Shown here: positions 8,642 to 19,157 of the stretch, piece by piece
How the letters are laid out: each line of letters opens with the position of its first letter
How positions within the stretch are numbered: the stretch's first letter is position 1
NCBI RefSeq assembly: GCF_034440735.1
Contig: NZ_CP140098.1
Location: 122,001 to 186,000, forward strand
Length of the DNA: 64,000 bases
Direction of reading: 5' to 3'
From: Deinococcus sp. AB2017081
GTDB lineage: Bacteria; Deinococcota; Deinococci; Deinococcales; Deinococcaceae
Notes under the pieces: model-generated
Databases searched by the model: none
The model's input: the letters and a program-made list of their open reading frames with translations, nothing else
What the model was told of the DNA's origin: nothing
Made by a program: the position numbers and the translations under genes

Positions 8642-9796
8642 GTGACTCCCGATGTGCTGATCGTGATCTTTGCCGGAGTGCTGGGCCTGCTGGTGGGATC
8701 GTTCTCGAACGTGCTGATCTGGCGGCTGCCCCGGCGTGAGAACATCGCGTTTCCGCCCAGCCACTGCCCCCACTGCGACCACCGGCTGGGGGTGATCGAT
8801 CTGGTGCCGGTGGCGTCGTGGCTGTCCCTGGGCGGGAAGTGCCGGTACTGCCGGGCACCCATCAAGGCCCGCTACCCGGTCGTGGAACTCCTGACGGGCC
8901 TGGGCTACGCCGTGATCGCCATGCTGTTCCCGCCGCTGACGGTCGGCTGGGGCGCACTGGGCCTGATGCTCCTGTTCACGCTGCTGCTGGTCGGCAGTGC
9001 CATTGATCTGGACACCTTCACGATCCCCGACGAACTGACCCTGCCGGGCGTGGCGCTGGGCCTGATCTTCGGGTTCCTGAACGGCCGGGCGGGCGTGGGC
9101 ACCCTGCCGGACTTCGCGGGCGCGGTGCAGGGGGCGCTGCTGGGCGCGGGCCTGCTGGTGGCGATCAACCAGTTCGGGTCGTGGGTGCTGCGCCGCTTCC
9201 GCGAGCGCTCGTACCCGGAGTTGCCCATCGGCTACCAGCAGATCAGCCTGGGATTGATCGCCGGCGCGTGGCTGGGGCCGTGGTGGGGCACCGGCGTGGG
9301 CGTGCTCTCGGCGGCGGTGAACATGGCCGCCGGGCGCGTGATCCGGGTGCCGGAATGGCTGACCCTGGGCGGCCTGCTGCTCAGTCTGGTGCTGGGCAGT
9401 GCCGGCACCGGCCCCGGCATGATCCTGATGGTGCAGGGGGCGCTGGCCGCCGCCGGGGGCGTGTCGCTGGTGGCGGGGGTGTACTGGTGGCTCCGGCGCG
9501 AGCCGGAGGACGAGGCAGCCGGCACGGACAGTGCCGAGGAACCCTACGACGCCTCGGCCATGGGCTTCGGCGACGTGAAACTGGCGGCCGTGATCGGCGC
9601 GTTCCTGGGCTGGGAGCGGCTGCTGGTGGCGCTGGTCATCGCCGTGTTCGCCGGAGCGATCCTGGGCGTGGCCCAGCTCGCCATGAAACGCGAGAACCGC
9701 GTGAAGTTCGGCCCCTATCTCGCCCTGGGCGCCGTGGTGGCGCTGATCTGGGGCCAGCAGTGGGTGAGCGGCTACCGGCAACTGCTCGGGCTGTAA
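8642..9796 (+). CDS. pilD: Type IV prepilin peptidase / N-methyltransferase
   Basis: 384 residues. Aspartic peptidase of the inner membrane that cleaves and methylates type IV pilin-like proteins; in Deinococcus these serve pili and DNA uptake. N-terminal A24 domain with the zinc-type cysteine pairs CPHC (about residue 41) and CRYC (about 68), usual in bifunctional enzymes. About eight hydrophobic segments follow. The two catalytic aspartates are in 'GSAIDLDTFTIPDEL' (about 120) and 'MGFGDVKLAAVIGAF' (the GxGD motif, about 307). The cytoplasmic insert before the second Asp is long (about 270-300, acidic), making the protein longer than the usual 260-290 residues. Start GTG set by the -10 box. 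Confidence 0.93.
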   Translation: MTPDVLIVIFAGVLGLLVGSFSNVLIWRLPRRENIAFPPSHCPHCDHRLGVIDLVPVASWLSLGGKCRYCRAPIKARYPVVELLTGLGYAVIAMLFPPLTVGWGALGLMLLFTLLLVGSAIDLDTFTIPDELTLPGVALGLIFGFLNGRAGVGTLPDFAGAVQGALLGAGLLVAINQFGSWVLRRFRERSYPELPIGYQQISLGLIAGAWLGPWWGTGVGVLSAAVNMAAGRVIRVPEWLTLGGLLLSLVLGSAGTGPGMILMVQGALAAAGGVSLVAGVYWWLRREPEDEAAGTDSAEEPYDASAMGFGDVKLAAVIGAFLGWERLLVALVIAVFAGAILGVAQLAMKRENRVKFGPYLALGAVVALIWGQQWVSGYRQLLGL

Positions 9797-9805
9797 GGTC
9801 TCCAA

Positions 9806-9845
9806 ACGACGCAGGCCGGGAACGCCATGTCCCGGCCTGCGTCGT
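9806..9845. terminator. Bidirectional terminator between pilD and the CHRD gene
   Basis: acgacgcaggccggga (9806-9821) pairs perfectly with its complement at 9830-9845 around an 8-nt loop. The 16-bp stem sits between two convergent genes and can serve both. Confidence 0.8.
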
Positions 9846-9855
9846 GACCCTGCCG

Positions 9856-10305
9856 TTACATCATCTTGGCAATGGCCGTGCAGCTCACGCCGGCGTCGGC
9901 CGGGGTGCCGGTCGCGTTGGCGGCGGTGTGGATGTTGAAGTACGTGGCGTTCATGACATCGGCCGCCGCCACGCTGCCCGACAGGGTCAGCATGCCCGAG
10001 GCGTCGGACTGGCCGACGATCATGCTGGACATGATGGGCGCGCCGCCGCTCGCACACGCGTCCGTGCTGGCCGCGCCCTGCACGTGGTAGTGCGCGACAT
10101 AGTAGGTGCTCGGGGCCAGGCCCATGACCTTCGCGGTCGTCATGACCATCGAGCCGGTCTTGTTGACGGTGACGGTGCCGCTGGAATTCAGGGCGTTCCC
10201 GGCGGGCTGCTTGGCCAGGGTGTAGTCCATCGGACGGGCCATCATGGACATCGAGCACGCGCTGAGGGCCAGGGCCAGGGTGGGCAGGGCAAGAACTTTC
10301 AACAT
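9856..10305 (-). CDS. CHRD-domain lipoprotein
   Basis: 149 residues from ATG 10303-10305 with ggagg 5 nt upstream. MLKVLALPTLALALSACSM is a lipoprotein signal with lipobox LSAC. The rest looks like a single CHRD-type beta domain: 'LAPSTYYVAHYHVQG' (the AHxH-like strand), a Cys-flanked loop ('STDACASGGAP'), and 'ATYFNIHTAANATGTPADAG' (the NIHT strand) before a C-terminal Cys. CHRD domains occur in secreted proteins of unclear function, sometimes grouped with Cu/Zn-SOD-like folds. Role unknown; a surface location is likely. Confidence 0.75.
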   Translation of the reverse strand: MLKVLALPTLALALSACSMSMMARPMDYTLAKQPAGNALNSSGTVTVNKTGSMVMTTAKVMGLAPSTYYVAHYHVQGAASTDACASGGAPIMSSMIVGQSDASGMLTLSGSVAAADVMNATYFNIHTAANATGTPADAGVSCTAIAKMM

Positions 10306-10465
10306 AGGAACCTCCAGAACAGAACAAAGGGTGACATCCGGGAGTCTCGTCCGGTCTGGGCGCTGCCAAGTGTCAGAAGCCTTGCTTTGTGACGACTTCC
10401 TCAATGGGCGCCCTGGACGGCCGTCAGGTGAGCCGGCGGGTGCCCGGCCAGGCGCTGGCATTTGT

Positions 10466-10471
10466 TACACT
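10466..10471 (+). promoter_or_regulatory. TACACT -10 box upstream of the aldehyde dehydrogenase gene
   Basis: TACACT about 54 nt before the chosen GTG, in tttgttacactcgg. No matching -35 is obvious. The transcript would carry a short leader with a gagg ribosome binding site. Confidence 0.45.
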
Positions 10472-10525
10472 CGGTTCAAATCAGTGCGACCAGACTGCCC
10501 TGCCCGGCCTATGCGAGGTATCACC

Positions 10526-11968
10526 GTGACTCCAGCGCGCCCTTCCCCCACCCCGGACGCCGTGTTCGCCGCGCAGCAGGCGTGGCGCTGGACCGCGGCG
10601 CAGACGACCGCCCCGCAGCGTCAGATCATCCTGCGCCGCCTGCACGACGCCGTCCGGGCCCACCGCATCGCCCTGGCCGACGCGCTGCGCCGCGACCTGG
10701 GCAAGAGCCGCGCCGAGGCGGAACTCACGGAGATCCATCCGGTGCTGGAAGAACTCCAGCACGTCATCCGCCGGCTGCCGCGCTGGATGGCTCCCCGGCG
10801 CGTCCGCACGCCCCTGGCGCTGGTCGGCAGTTCCAGCGAGGTGCGGGCCACGCCACGCGGCGTCACGCTGATCCTGAGCCCGTGGAACTATCCCGTGAAT
10901 CTGGCGCTGGCGCCTCTGGTCGCCAGCCTGGCTGCCGGGAACACGGTGATCCTGAAACCCAGCGAGAAGGCCCCGCACGTCGCCCGTGCCCTGCACGACC
11001 TGATCGACAGCGTGTTCGAGCCGAAACTCGCTGCCGTGGTCTGCGGCGACGCCGACACCGCCCGCGCCCTGACGGCGCTGCCCTTCGACCACATCCTGTT
11101 CACGGGGAGCACGGCAGTCGGTCGCCACGTCATGCAGGCTGCCGCCGCGAACCTGACCAGCGTGACGCTGGAACTGGGCGGCAAGAGCCCGGCCATCGTG
11201 GACAGCAGCGCGGATCTGCGTCTCGCCGCCCAACGGATCGCGTGGGGAAAATTCCTGAACGCCGGGCAGACCTGCGTGGCCCCCGACTACGTGCTGATCG
11301 CCGAGACCCAGCGGGACGCCTTCGTGAGTGCCGTGCAGGAGATCACCACGCAGCGCTTCGGCACGCCGGAGCGGCTGCGCGGCGGCCCGGACTACGGCCG
11401 CATGGTGGACGCCGCCAGCGTGGAACGCCTGGAGCGCCTGACGCGCCAGAGCGCCGCGCAGGGTGCCCGGATCGTCCTGGGCGGCGAGTTCGACCCCCAG
11501 GCGCGCTTTATCTCCCCCACCGTCGTCACGGACGTCACGCCAGACATGCCGCTCATGCAGGAGGAACTGTTCGGCCCGGTGCTGCCGGTGCTCACGTACC
11601 GGACGCTGGACGAGGCGCTGGAGTATGTGCGCCGCAACGACCCGCCGCTGGCCCTGTATGTGTTCGCGCAGGACGCGGGCGTGATCGAGCGCAGCAAACG
11701 GCACACGACCAGCGGCGGTCTGGTCGTGAACGGCACCGTCATCCACCTGACCAACCCGAACCTGCCCTTCGGCGGCGTGGGCACGAGCGGCATGGGCGCG
11801 TACCACGGCGAGCACGGCTTCCGCACCTTCAGCCACGAACGGGCCATCATGCACGAGGGCCCACGCAGCAGCGTGCGCTTCACGTACCCGCCCTACGGCC
11901 GTCCCCTGCCGCGCGTGGCCGCGTGGGCGCTGCGGGCGCTGGAGCGCCAGACCGGCCCGCGTGACTGA
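10526..11968 (+). CDS. Aldehyde dehydrogenase, ALDH3-like
   Basis: 480 residues from GTG 10526 (gaggt 8 nt upstream); an in-frame ATG at 10511 is possible. It is an NAD(P)-dependent oxidoreductase converting aldehydes to acids. Motifs: 'LSPWNYPVNLALAPL', 'NTVILKPSEKAP' (cofactor lysine), 'ILFTGSTAVGR', the catalytic Glu in 'SVTLELGGKSPAIV', the catalytic Cys in 'NAGQTCVAPDYVL', and 'LPFGGVGTSGMGAYHGEHG', which together with the absence of the longer N terminus point to the class 3 (fatty/aromatic aldehyde) group. It overlaps mobA by 8 nt, so the two are probably co-transcribed although no functional link is known. Confidence 0.92.
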   Translation: MTPARPSPTPDAVFAAQQAWRWTAAQTTAPQRQIILRRLHDAVRAHRIALADALRRDLGKSRAEAELTEIHPVLEELQHVIRRLPRWMAPRRVRTPLALVGSSSEVRATPRGVTLILSPWNYPVNLALAPLVASLAAGNTVILKPSEKAPHVARALHDLIDSVFEPKLAAVVCGDADTARALTALPFDHILFTGSTAVGRHVMQAAAANLTSVTLELGGKSPAIVDSSADLRLAAQRIAWGKFLNAGQTCVAPDYVLIAETQRDAFVSAVQEITTQRFGTPERLRGGPDYGRMVDAASVERLERLTRQSAAQGARIVLGGEFDPQARFISPTVVTDVTPDMPLMQEELFGPVLPVLTYRTLDEALEYVRRNDPPLALYVFAQDAGVIERSKRHTTSGGLVVNGTVIHLTNPNLPFGGVGTSGMGAYHGEHGFRTFSHERAIMHEGPRSSVRFTYPPYGRPLPRVAAWALRALERQTGPRD

Positions 11969-12509
11969 CGTGACCGCCGCCATCACCGCCGGCGGGCAGT
12001 CCAGCCGCTACGGCGGCGACAAGGCGCTGGCCGTGCTGGGTGGCCGGACGCTGCTGGAACACGTGGCCGGCAGCCTGGAGGCCTGCCCGGTGCGGGTGCT
12101 GATCGCTCCGGCCGGGAAGTACGCCCTGCCCGGCTGGACGACGGTGCCCGACACCCGCCCCGGTCAGGGGCCGCTGGCCGGGCTGGAGGCCGCCCTGACC
12201 GCCGCCCCGCCCGGCTGGGTGGCCTTCGCGGGGGTGGACACGCCGGGGCTGACCCCCGTGTACTGGCAGGCCCTGGCCGCTGCCCGCACCCCGGACGCGC
12301 TGGCGGTGGTCGCACTGGACGGCGAAGACAGACCACAACCGCTGGCCGCGCTGTACCACACGCATCTGTTGCCCCAGATCTCGGCCCTGCTGGACGCCGG
12401 GGAACGGCGGCTCAGGACAGCTGCGCCGCCGGGACAGACGGTGTTCGTTCCCGGTCTGGACGCGGCCTACTTCCGGAACGTGAACCGGGTCGGCGACCTG
12501 GACGCCTGA
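11961..12509 (+). CDS. mobA: Molybdenum cofactor guanylyltransferase
   Basis: 182 residues from GTG 11961, overlapping the dehydrogenase stop by 8 nt. The N terminus 'AAITAGGQSSRYGGDKALAV' is the nucleotide-binding loop of MobA-type nucleotidyltransferases (consensus AGGxSxRMGxDKxL). 'PDTRPGQGPLAGLEAAL' and 'AGVDTPGLTP' (the metal-binding D-P-like site, here DTPG instead of the usual D-x-P-F/L) follow. MobA attaches GMP to molybdopterin to make the bis-MGD cofactor. Length is typical. It ends three bases before the convergent UbiD gene. Confidence 0.85.
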   Translation: MTDVTAAITAGGQSSRYGGDKALAVLGGRTLLEHVAGSLEACPVRVLIAPAGKYALPGWTTVPDTRPGQGPLAGLEAALTAAPPGWVAFAGVDTPGLTPVYWQALAAARTPDALAVVALDGEDRPQPLAALYHTHLLPQISALLDAGERRLRTAAPPGQTVFVPGLDAAYFRNVNRVGDLDA

Positions 12510-12512
12510 GCC

Positions 12513-14351
<1,839 letters not shown>

Positions 14352-14357
14352 GCCCGG

Positions 14358-14363
14358 AGTCTA
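14358..14363 (-). promoter_or_regulatory. TAGACT -10 box of the UbiD gene
   Basis: TAGACT on the minus strand, 6 nt before the ATG. It overlaps the nhaA stop codon, so the UbiD gene can be transcribed independently of nhaA. Confidence 0.6.
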
Positions 14364-15671
14364 GGGGGCCGGGGGCGGGGCAACCGTACCGGGCGCTGAC
14401 ATCCCGGCCCCTGAGCCACGGTTCCGCGTGACCAGCAGCAGCCACCCGCCTCCCAGCACCGCCGCCAGCACCGACGCGATCAGCACGCCCAGTTTGGCCT
14501 GGGTCAGCAGCGCCCCGGTCTCGAAGGCCAGGTTCGAGACGAACAGGCTCATGGTGAAGCCGATCCCGGCGAGTATCCCCGCCCCCACCATGTGCCGCCA
14601 GGTCACGCGGCGGGGCAGCGAGGCCACGCCCGCGCGCACCGCCAGCCACGCGCCCCCGACCACGCCCAGCGGCTTGCCCAGCAGCAGCCCCAGCACGACG
14701 CCCAGCGACACGGTGCCCAGACCGCCCGCTCCCACCGTCACGCCGGCGTTCATCAGGGCGAAGACCGGCAACACGGCGAAGGTCACCACCGGATGCAGGG
14801 CGTGCTCCAGCCGGTGCAGTGGACTCTGGGCCCGCTCCAGCAGATCCTCCAGATCCCGCAGCCGCGCTCCGACCTCCTCCTCCCGGCCCGGCCGGGCCGC
14901 GTCGGTGAGCGAGGTCAGGTACCCCGCCGGGTCGGGCTTGCGGATGGGCACGGCCAGCGCCAGCAGCACCCCGGCGATCGTGGCGTGCAGCCCGGACTGC
15001 AGCACGAGCAGCCACAGCACCACGCCCAGCACGCCGTACACCTTCAGGCTGGACACGCCCCGGCGGCCCGCCAGCAGCGCCGCGCCCCACGTCAGCGCGG
15101 CCAGCGCCAGTGCTCCCAGGTTCAGATCCGACGTGTAGAACAGCGCGATCACCAGCACCGCGCCCAGGTCGTCCACGATCGCCAGGGCGGTCAGGAAGAC
15201 CTTGAGCCCCAGCGGAATGCGGGAGCCGAGCAGCGCCAGCACCCCCAGCGCGAAGGCGATGTCCGTCGCCATCGGTACGCCCCAGCCGTCCACGCCGGGG
15301 CCGCCCGCGTTCAGCAGGGCGTACATGCCCCCGGGCACCAGCATCCCGCCCGCCGCCGCCGCGATCGCCAGCGTGGCCCGGCGGCGCGAGGCCAGTTCAC
15401 CGATCAGCAGTTCGCGCTTGATCTCCAGGCCGACCAACAGGAAGAACACGGCCATCAGGCCATCGTTGACCCAGTGTTCCAGTGAGAGATCCAGGCGGGC
15501 CCCACCCACGCTCACGGCCAGATGCGTGTCGCGCAGGGCGGCATAGGCTCCCTGGGCGGGTGAATTGGCCCACACGAAGGCGATCACGGCGGTGCAGACC
15601 AGCAGCAGACCGGCGAAGGCCTCGCTGTGGACGAAGCGGGCAAAGGGGGATGCGGGAGCGTGGGAAGCCAT
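14361..15671 (-). CDS. nhaA: Na+/H+ antiporter NhaA
   Basis: 436 residues with ggagg 4 nt before the ATG. About 12 membrane segments. NhaA marks: '[22 protein letters not shown]' region (split here: [25 protein letters not shown]), '[20 protein letters not shown]' (the T-D-I-A-F-A helix IV), '[20 protein letters not shown]' with the twin aspartates (DD) that carry Na+ and H+, and '[15 protein letters not shown]'. It exchanges Na+ for protons in pH and salt homeostasis. The loop around residues 255-300 ([20 protein letters not shown]) is charged and somewhat long. Highly secure assignment. Confidence 0.95.
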   Translation of the reverse strand: MASHAPASPFARFVHSEAFAGLLLVCTAVIAFVWANSPAQGAYAALRDTHLAVSVGGARLDLSLEHWVNDGLMAVFFLLVGLEIKRELLIGELASRRRATLAIAAAAGGMLVPGGMYALLNAGGPGVDGWGVPMATDIAFALGVLALLGSRIPLGLKVFLTALAIVDDLGAVLVIALFYTSDLNLGALALAALTWGAALLAGRRGVSSLKVYGVLGVVLWLLVLQSGLHATIAGVLLALAVPIRKPDPAGYLTSLTDAARPGREEEVGARLRDLEDLLERAQSPLHRLEHALHPVVTFAVLPVFALMNAGVTVGAGGLGTVSLGVVLGLLLGKPLGVVGGAWLAVRAGVASLPRRVTWRHMVGAGILAGIGFTMSLFVSNLAFETGALLTQAKLGVLIASVLAAVLGGGWLLLVTRNRGSGAGMSAPGTVAPPPAP

Positions 15672-15920
15672 GGAACCTCCGGGAGGACACTCAGGATGTG
15701 ATGGCCGTGCGGCCGTGAATCAAAAACCTTGACCAGAAAACACGATGGAGCCCGACATGCGGACTCCACCAGGTCAGCGTATGGTCGCTGGAACCGGCCG
15801 TCAGGCGGCCTGCTTTGGGTCAAGGATACCACGGGGGTGGGTTCAGACCCGCTGCTATGAACACTTCATCAGGTCAGGAACTGAGCCTCCTGCGCCATCA
15901 CCTCCCGGTTCCCGGTCGCA
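15672..15920. other. Intergenic region before nhaA
   Basis: 249 bp between the ligase stop and the nhaA start. It contains two short GC hairpins (ggccgtgcggcc near 15703 and ggccgtcaggcggcc near 15796) and an A-rich patch (caaaaaccttgaccagaaaac). I cannot place a promoter with confidence, and I see no gene. Confidence 0.4.
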
Positions 15921-17693
15921 TCAGTCACCTGCAGCCCACGTCAGCCCTGAGGGGCGAGCACGTGTCCCCTCTGCGTCCTGAACCACGCTCCCGGCACCGC
16001 GGGCCACCACTGCCCGTACGGTCAGCACGCGCCGCAGGAAGGTCGCGGCGTCCACGGTCTTGCGGATCGGGGCGGGGCCGAACACGCGCAGGCCCAGGGG
16101 TGTGCGGCGCAGGCGGCCCAGGGTCTGCCGGACAGCCCCCCGGAGCTGCACGCTGCGTGGCACGGGGGCCAGCTGCAGCAGCAGGGCATGGATCACGTCC
16201 GGCGGGATCACGTCGTCCAGGGGGCTGGAGGTCTGCTGCACGCTGTCCCAGATCTCGGCCCGCTGGGCGATCAGTTCGGTCGTCCAGTCGGGGACGTAGC
16301 CCAGCGAGCGGGCCAGCGGCACCCGCATCAGGTGGGGGTCGAGGGTATGCAGCACCCGCCGGAACATCGCCTTGCGGGCCAGCACCTCCAGCGGCAGCCG
16401 CAGCGTGAAGTCCAGCAGGGCACCGTCCAGATACGGCACATGCACGTGGGCCGTGTGCCCGGCGAAGCGGTCGCGCCACGGCAGCAGCGAGTGCGCCACG
16501 TTCACGTCCAGCATCAGGGCGATCTCCAGCGGGTAGCCGGTTCGGTCGGAGCCAGCCCCCGCCTGCGCCAGCACACCCGCCAGAACCTGCTCCCACGCCC
16601 CCTGTAGGGCATCGTAGGTGGTGTTCGGCAGCGTGGGCCGCAGCCACGCCAGGATGCCGAAGGACGGCGGCACCTTCTGGCGCAGCAGCTGATCCGCGTG
16701 CAGGCTCAGCGGGTGGCTGTTGATGTCGAAGGCGTGGTCGCCCACGAACACGTCGCTGGGGTTCAGGGCGGCGAAGTCGGCCCAGGCGTCGGCCTCGTCG
16801 CACAGCGGCGCGCCGCCGCCCCCCCACGCCACGTTGCGCCGCACGTTGCCCAGCACCGAGCCGTGATACGCGCCCAGCACCGTGTGCCGCGTGCCGTACT
16901 GCGCCGCGAGCCGGTGCGCGACCTGCGCGTCGCTGCCGGGAGCGCGGGCGTCCAGCGCATACGAGAACGTCCGGACGTCCGCGCCCAGAGTGGTCAGCAC
17001 GCTCAACAGACCGCGCGAGTCGTAGCCGCCGCTCAGGGACAGGTACGCCCGCCCGCCGCTGGCCTGAAGCCGGCGGGTCATGGCCCCCCGGATCAGGTGG
17101 GCGAATTCGGCTTCCAGATCGGCCACGCTCGCCCCGGCCTGCGGCCCGGTGAAGGTCAGCGGCCAGTACTCGTGCGTGCACACGTGGGAGCCGCCCAGAT
17201 CGTGAACGCAGGCCCGGCGAAGGACGCCGACGCCCTGGCGCAGGGTCACGCCGCCCAGCAGGCTGCCCTTGGTCAGGTAGGCGCTGACGCCCTCCAGATC
17301 CAGCGGGCGTTCGCGGAACGGGGCCCAGTCGGGCCGGGTCGAGACCAGCACGTGCTGCGGGGTGTGCGCCACGTACATGGCCTGCGAACCGACCCGGTCG
17401 GCCACGGCCAGCACCCGCCCGGCCTGGCCGTCGAGGATCAGCGCGGCGTAGTGGCCCTCGATGTCCCGGGGAAAGTCCCGGCCGCCGTGCAGGTAGGCGT
17501 CCAGCAGGTCGTCCGGCGTGGCCCCGTACAGGCAGCCCTTGACCAGCACGTGCAGGTCGAGTTCCGGACGCGACACCAGCGCGCCGTCGGCCGCGTCCAG
17601 CCGCACCTGCCACGGCCCGATCCGCCGCGTGCCGGGCGCAGGACTCCGGTCATCCGGGAGGCGGTCGAGCACCGCGCTGAAGTCGCGGGCCAT
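15921..17693 (-). CDS. Asparagine-synthetase-like ATP-dependent ligase lacking the glutaminase cysteine
   Basis: 590 residues. N-terminal half (about 1-170) resembles the Ntn-hydrolase domain of AsnB in shape ('DLLDAYLHGGRDFPRDIEGH', 'VLAVADRVGSQAMYV') but starts MARDFSAV, without the Cys2 nucleophile. The C-terminal half has the PP-loop 'AYLSLSGGYDSRGLLSVLTT' (about 215-235), which activates a carboxylate with ATP, and 'VGDHAFDINSHPL'. It is therefore an amide-forming or cyclising ligase that probably uses ammonia or an amine rather than glutamine. Such AsnB relatives occur in antibiotic and peptide pathways. Last gene of the three-gene cassette; 4 nt from DUF1989. Confidence 0.8.
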   Translation of the reverse strand: MARDFSAVLDRLPDDRSPAPGTRRIGPWQVRLDAADGALVSRPELDLHVLVKGCLYGATPDDLLDAYLHGGRDFPRDIEGHYAALILDGQAGRVLAVADRVGSQAMYVAHTPQHVLVSTRPDWAPFRERPLDLEGVSAYLTKGSLLGGVTLRQGVGVLRRACVHDLGGSHVCTHEYWPLTFTGPQAGASVADLEAEFAHLIRGAMTRRLQASGGRAYLSLSGGYDSRGLLSVLTTLGADVRTFSYALDARAPGSDAQVAHRLAAQYGTRHTVLGAYHGSVLGNVRRNVAWGGGGAPLCDEADAWADFAALNPSDVFVGDHAFDINSHPLSLHADQLLRQKVPPSFGILAWLRPTLPNTTYDALQGAWEQVLAGVLAQAGAGSDRTGYPLEIALMLDVNVAHSLLPWRDRFAGHTAHVHVPYLDGALLDFTLRLPLEVLARKAMFRRVLHTLDPHLMRVPLARSLGYVPDWTTELIAQRAEIWDSVQQTSSPLDDVIPPDVIHALLLQLAPVPRSVQLRGAVRQTLGRLRRTPLGLRVFGPAPIRKTVDAATFLRRVLTVRAVVARGAGSVVQDAEGTRARPSGLTWAAGD

Positions 17694-17697
17694 ACCG

Positions 17698-18315
17698 CTA
17701 CTGCGGCGTCCCGGCCGGAATGACGTGGTAGTCGATGGGCTTGAAGGTGCCCCCGTTGCTGCCCTCGGCCGAGCACGCGGTCAGGCCGACGATCAGATCC
17801 ATTTCCGCCCGCAGGTGCAGCTGCTGCCCGGCGGTCGAGATGGGCGGCGCGATCCTGACCCGGCCGGACTCGTCGACCACGACGTTCATGAAGATGTTCA
17901 GGGTCGTGGGGATCTGATCCGGCTGGATGCCGTAGGGGGCCAGCGCCTGCACCAGATTGGAAAAGCAGCTGGGATGCCCGTCGGCGGTGCCCGGCGGGTA
18001 CAGGATCTCGAAGGTCTCGGTCGAGCACGGGGTCAACAGGAAGTCGTGGCGGCCCACGTCGTCGCGCAGCAGCGTGAACATCGGCCGGCTGCGGTTCGAG
18101 TACAGGACGTGCCCCGTGGTCAGGTAGATGGTCTCGTTGTAGTCGAAGGTGCGCCCCGACGACAGCCACTCGCCGCGCTCATCGGCGGCGAAGGCCATCA
18201 GATCCGAGACCTGTTCGCCCCAGGCGTCGATCACGACCAGTACGTCGCCACGCTTCAGGGTGAAGCCGGCGCCGCTCTGCGGTGGAATCCGGTAAAGGGT
18301 GGGGGACTCGGTCAT
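17698..18315 (-). CDS. DUF1989 (urea-carboxylase-associated) family protein
   Basis: 205 residues. Family marks: 'RGDVLVVIDAWGEQVSDLMAF' (N-terminal barrel), 'DFLLTPCSTETFEILYPPG' and 'HPSCFSNLVQALAPYGI' with conserved cysteines, 'TTLNIFMNVVVDESGRV', and 'LHLRAEMDLIVGLTACSAEG' near the end. DUF1989 proteins are often encoded beside urea/guanidine carboxylases and aminomethyltransferase-like genes, suggesting a role with C-N compounds, but the reaction is unknown to me. Its ATG overlaps the stop of the upstream N-oxygenase gene by 4 nt (translational coupling), and the downstream ligase starts 4 nt after it. Confidence 0.85.
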   Translation of the reverse strand: MTESPTLYRIPPQSGAGFTLKRGDVLVVIDAWGEQVSDLMAFAADERGEWLSSGRTFDYNETIYLTTGHVLYSNRSRPMFTLLRDDVGRHDFLLTPCSTETFEILYPPGTADGHPSCFSNLVQALAPYGIQPDQIPTTLNIFMNVVVDESGRVRIAPPISTAGQQLHLRAEMDLIVGLTACSAEGSNGGTFKPIDYHVIPAGTPQ

Positions 18316-19157
18316 TCGCGGGTGGTCTCCTGAAGGGTGGTGGGGGGCTCGTGGGCAGAGGCGGCCCCGTATCCGAACGGGCAGCGCCCCGGCGACTCAG
18401 CGGTCACGGGCGGGTGCGGAAAGGGCGCGGCCCACTCCGGCTCGACCGCGCGGCCGGAATACTGCCGGGCCTCGGACGCCTCGCCGTGGTTGGCGAGGTT
18501 GGGGTTCAGGCTGCCCTGCCACGCCAGTTCCCGGCGCCGCACGGCGCGTTGCAGCGGCTCGAAGCGGCCGGTCTCGCGCAGGCGGCGGAACTGGCGGTGG
18601 GCGTTGAAGACCAGGGCCGGGTACGGGAAGGTGCGGGCCAGCCGGCTGCTGTGGGGGTGCAGGCCGATCACGAAGAACCCGCGCCCGTTGAAGGAAAAGC
18701 CGAAGCGGGGATCCTGAGGGTCGGCCACGACCTCCGGGCTGTAGGGACGCGGATCGCGGGCGTGCAGGGCACGCAGCTGTGCCCACAGGCGCTCCTCGAA
18801 GGCGTGTTCGTCCGGCGGCGGCGGGCCGGCAAAGACAGCGATCATGGAGGTAAAGCCGCCGGCCATGGCGTCCTGATCGGCGCAGAACTGCGCGAGATCC
18901 TGGGCCAGCCCCCGGGTCGCCGCCTCGCTGCCCAGGTCGCCATAACACCCCAGCGCGTAGGCACTGGTGTTCAGGGCGGCGCGGGCCGCCAGACACGAGA
19001 ATTCCGGAGCCAGCACCGTGCGGTGCAGGGTGGCCTGGACTCGCCGGGCCAGTGGGGTCACGGCACCCCGGCTGGCCTGGAGGACGCCGCCGCGCACCAG
19101 ATGGTACGTGCCGGCCAGAGGGTCTGGAACTTCAGTGGGCATCGCCTGCTGGGTCAT
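18312..19157 (-). CDS. YqcI/YcgG (GntA-like) haem-dependent N-oxygenase
   Basis: 281 residues. Matches the YqcI/YcgG family over its length: 'APEFSCLAARAALNTSAYAL' (N-terminal ligand region), 'FSFNGRGFFVIGLHPHSSRL' then 'ARTFPYPALVFNAHRQFRRL' (family signature HPxSSRxxR...LVFNxHxQF), and 'GSLNPNLANHGEASEARQYS' (NP.L...GeaSEARQYSGR). One member, GntA of the guanitoxin pathway, N-hydroxylates an arginine-derived guanidine using haem. The same chemistry here is inference. First gene of the cassette. N-terminal Met choice is uncertain by a few residues (MTQQAMPTEV). Confidence 0.82.
   Translation of the reverse strand: MTQQAMPTEVPDPLAGTYHLVRGGVLQASRGAVTPLARRVQATLHRTVLAPEFSCLAARAALNTSAYALGCYGDLGSEAATRGLAQDLAQFCADQDAMAGGFTSMIAVFAGPPPPDEHAFEERLWAQLRALHARDPRPYSPEVVADPQDPRFGFSFNGRGFFVIGLHPHSSRLARTFPYPALVFNAHRQFRRLRETGRFEPLQRAVRRRELAWQGSLNPNLANHGEASEARQYSGRAVEPEWAAPFPHPPVTAESPGRCPFGYGAASAHEPPTTLQETTRE

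Noticed and set aside
15672..15920. A metal-ion or Li+/Na+ riboswitch upstream of nhaA
   Set aside because: I cannot recognise the conserved core of any known nhaA-associated motif, and nhaA has a normal ribosome binding site.
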